Shown in pieces: positions 62,760-64,000 of a stretch of DNA of 64,000 bases. The stretch is from the NCBI RefSeq assembly GCF_027706745.1, contig NZ_JAQFWP010000017.1, positions 1 through 64,000 of the forward strand, given 5' to 3'. How positions within the stretch are numbered: the stretch's first letter is position 1; each line of letters begins with the position of its first letter. The DNA comes from Nocardiopsis suaedae (GTDB lineage: Bacteria > Actinomycetota > Actinomycetes > Streptosporangiales > Streptosporangiaceae). The position numbers and the translations under genes were made by a program. The notes under the pieces were generated by a model that saw only the letters and a list, made by a program, of their open reading frames with translations, was not told the origin of the DNA and searched no databases.

Positions 62760-63524
62760 TCACGCGGGGAAGGCCGAGCGCGCGGAGAAGCCGAAATCCA
62801 TGGTCAGGGCCGTTCCATGGATCCCCGCGGCCTGCGGGGAGGCGAGGAACAGCACGTGCTCGGCGACGTCCTCGGGCCGGTGGACCGGGTAGTCGGCGTC
62901 GGCGAAGTCGCGGCGCCCGAGGCTGCTCCGGCTCATCGGGGTGTCGACGACGGACGGGCAGACGGCGTTGACGCGCACCTCGCCCGCCGTCTCCACCGAC
63001 AGCGCCCGCGCCAACTGCACCACGGCGGCCTTCGAGGCGCAGTACGGCACCATCCCCGGTGCGGCGACGAGCGCCGAGTCGCTCGCGACCAGGACCGCCG
63101 CGCCGTGGGGGGAGCGGCGCTGGGCCGGGAGGGTGTGCTTCAGCACCAGGAACGCGCCGGTGGTGTTCACGGCGAAAATCCGCTGCCAGTCGGCGAGGGA
63201 GACCTCTTCCAGCGGGGTGCCGACGGGCCCGGACACCCCGGCGCACGTGACGACGGCGTCGATGCGGCCGAGGCGGTGGAGCGTCGCCCCGACCGCCGAG
63301 CGCACCGACTCCTCGTCCGTGACGTCCGCGGCGAACGCCTGGGCCCGGTCGGGCGTGCCGAGGGCGGCCGCCCGCTCTCGGGCGCCGTCGCCGTCCTGAT
63401 CCAGCAGCACGGGCGTCGCGCCCCGGTCCGCCGCCGCGGCGGCGACCGCGGCGCCGATGCCGCTCGCGGCGCCCGTGACGAGGACGACGAGGCCCCCGAG
63501 GTCCGAGGAAGGGGTGGTCACCAT
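62760..63524 (-). CDS. SDR family oxidoreductase, first copy
   Basis: 254 residues from ATG 63524. It has the classical Rossmann TGAASGIG (17-24), NNAG-equivalent VTCAGVSG, active Ser in ASDSALV, and YCASK (Tyr161, Lys165). The end GIHGTALTMDFGFSARSAFPA lacks the usual 'vDGG'. It reduces or oxidises an alcohol/ketone with NAD(P). It is on the same strand as the ALDH (99 bp) and the second SDR (49 bp), so probably one transcript. Confidence 0.9.
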   Translation of the reverse strand: MVTTPSSDLGGLVVLVTGAASGIGAAVAAAAADRGATPVLLDQDGDGARERAAALGTPDRAQAFAADVTDEESVRSAVGATLHRLGRIDAVVTCAGVSGPVGTPLEEVSLADWQRIFAVNTTGAFLVLKHTLPAQRRSPHGAAVLVASDSALVAAPGMVPYCASKAAVVQLARALSVETAGEVRVNAVCPSVVDTPMSRSSLGRRDFADADYPVHRPEDVAEHVLFLASPQAAGIHGTALTMDFGFSARSAFPA

Positions 63525-63573
63525 ATGTTCCCTGCCTTTCGGCGGTGGATCGGTGCCGTTTCGCGGGCGGCCA

Positions 63574-64000
63574 TCAGCCGAACGCCAGGGTCGGCACGTC
63601 GACGATGTGCGCGCCGCCGTCCACCACGAGGGTCGCGCCGTTGACGTACGTCGCGTCGGGCCCGAGCAGGAACGCCACCACACCGGCGATCTCCTCCGGA
63701 TCGGCGGGCCGTCCGAGCGGCACGTCGCGCGTCACCTCGGCGTAGGCGGATTCGACGTCGGCCGCGCCGCCGCCCTCGACGAGCACCTGCATCTCCTGGT
63801 CGGCCATCGGTGTGCGGACCCAGCCGGGACAGACGGCGTTGGCCCGCACGCGGTGCCCGTAGTCGCGGGCGAGCGACCGCACGAGCCCGAGCAGCGCGTG
63901 TTTGCCGACCGTGTACCCGGCCGTCTCCGGCCCCGCCCGCAGGGCCGCGAGCGAGGAGACGACCACGATGCTTCCACCGGACCGCACCAGCGGTTCGAGC
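63574..64000 (-). CDS. SDR family oxidoreductase, second copy (5' end outside the window)
   Basis: The reading frame is open to the last base; 142 codons are visible, which is the C-terminal half of an SDR. SIVVVSSLAALRAGPETAGYTVGKHALLGLVRSLARDYG has the active Ser and YTVGK (Tyr, Lys), followed by RANAVCPGWVRTPM and the standard ending DATYVNGATLVVDGGAHI. The missing N terminus would carry the NAD(P) motif. It is the upstream member of the SDR-SDR-ALDH run. Confidence 0.9.
   Translation of the reverse strand, partial: LEPLVRSGGSIVVVSSLAALRAGPETAGYTVGKHALLGLVRSLARDYGHRVRANAVCPGWVRTPMADQEMQVLVEGGGAADVESAYAEVTRDVPLGRPADPEEIAGVVAFLLGPDATYVNGATLVVDGGAHIVDVPTLAFG

Overview
This 64 kb window is high-GC actinobacterial chromosome. 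The core gene order (tig-clpP1-clpP2-clpX, folC-DUF4233-ndk-mreBCD-mrdA-rodA, the TIGR03960/DUF2344 pair, rne-rplU-rpmA-obgE-proB-proA-nadD-rsfS) is the conserved actinomycete arrangement. The many XRE/DUF397, PF04672 methyltransferase and DUF5753-type genes, and the actinobacterial type I-E CRISPR repeats, suggest a filamentous member such as Nocardiopsis or a relative. That genus assignment is an inference from style, not from a database match.

Layout. 0-7 kb: an ABC ATPase, a [2Fe-2S] thioredoxin-like ferredoxin with a lysine-rich tail, a TetR/MFS efflux operon with a clear operator, an ABC exporter and a small nucleotidyltransferase. 7-12.2 kb: divergent tRNA-Gly and tRNA-Pro, then the trigger factor/ClpP1/ClpP2/ClpX proteostasis block. 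12.3-19.7 kb: an accessory block with a DUF305 lipoprotein, three tandem secreted LVIVD-type beta-propeller paralogues and an XRE/DUF397 pair. 19.8-31.7 kb: folC-DUF4233, then a second accessory block holding a membrane protein, a one-spacer CRISPR remnant, a small secreted protein, an FAD monooxygenase, a 52-residue ORF, a MocR-type regulator divergent from a trans-sulfuration enzyme, a Ser/Thr kinase fused to an LCCL domain, and a RidA/HxlR pair; it ends with ndk. 31.9-37.8 kb: the elongation cluster mreB-mreC-mreD-mrdA-rodA, tightly overlapped. 37.9-55.4 kb: radical SAM protein, DUF2344 protein, RNase E/G, L21, L27, a 10-repeat CRISPR array placed between rpmA and obgE, then obgE, proB, proA, a methyltransferase, an M48 protease, nadD, rsfS and a histidine phosphatase. 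55.5-57.8 kb: two identical tRNA-Ala(GGC) genes flanking two paralogous membrane proteins and a GroES-like protein. 58-64 kb: an amine-catabolism cluster with an AraC regulator, copper/TPQ amine oxidase, aldehyde dehydrogenase and two SDRs; the second SDR runs off the window.

How it fits together. The core blocks cover protein folding and turnover, folate, nucleotides, cell-wall elongation, RNA processing, ribosome assembly, proline and NAD. The accessory genes sit between core genes and are mostly separate units with their own terminators. The most unusual items are three. First, the DUF305 + triple propeller locus, where four histidines and eight cysteines are invariant across the paralogues. 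Second, the kinase-LCCL-TM protein. Third, the two CRISPR loci 23 kb apart that share leader sequence although no cas genes are present.
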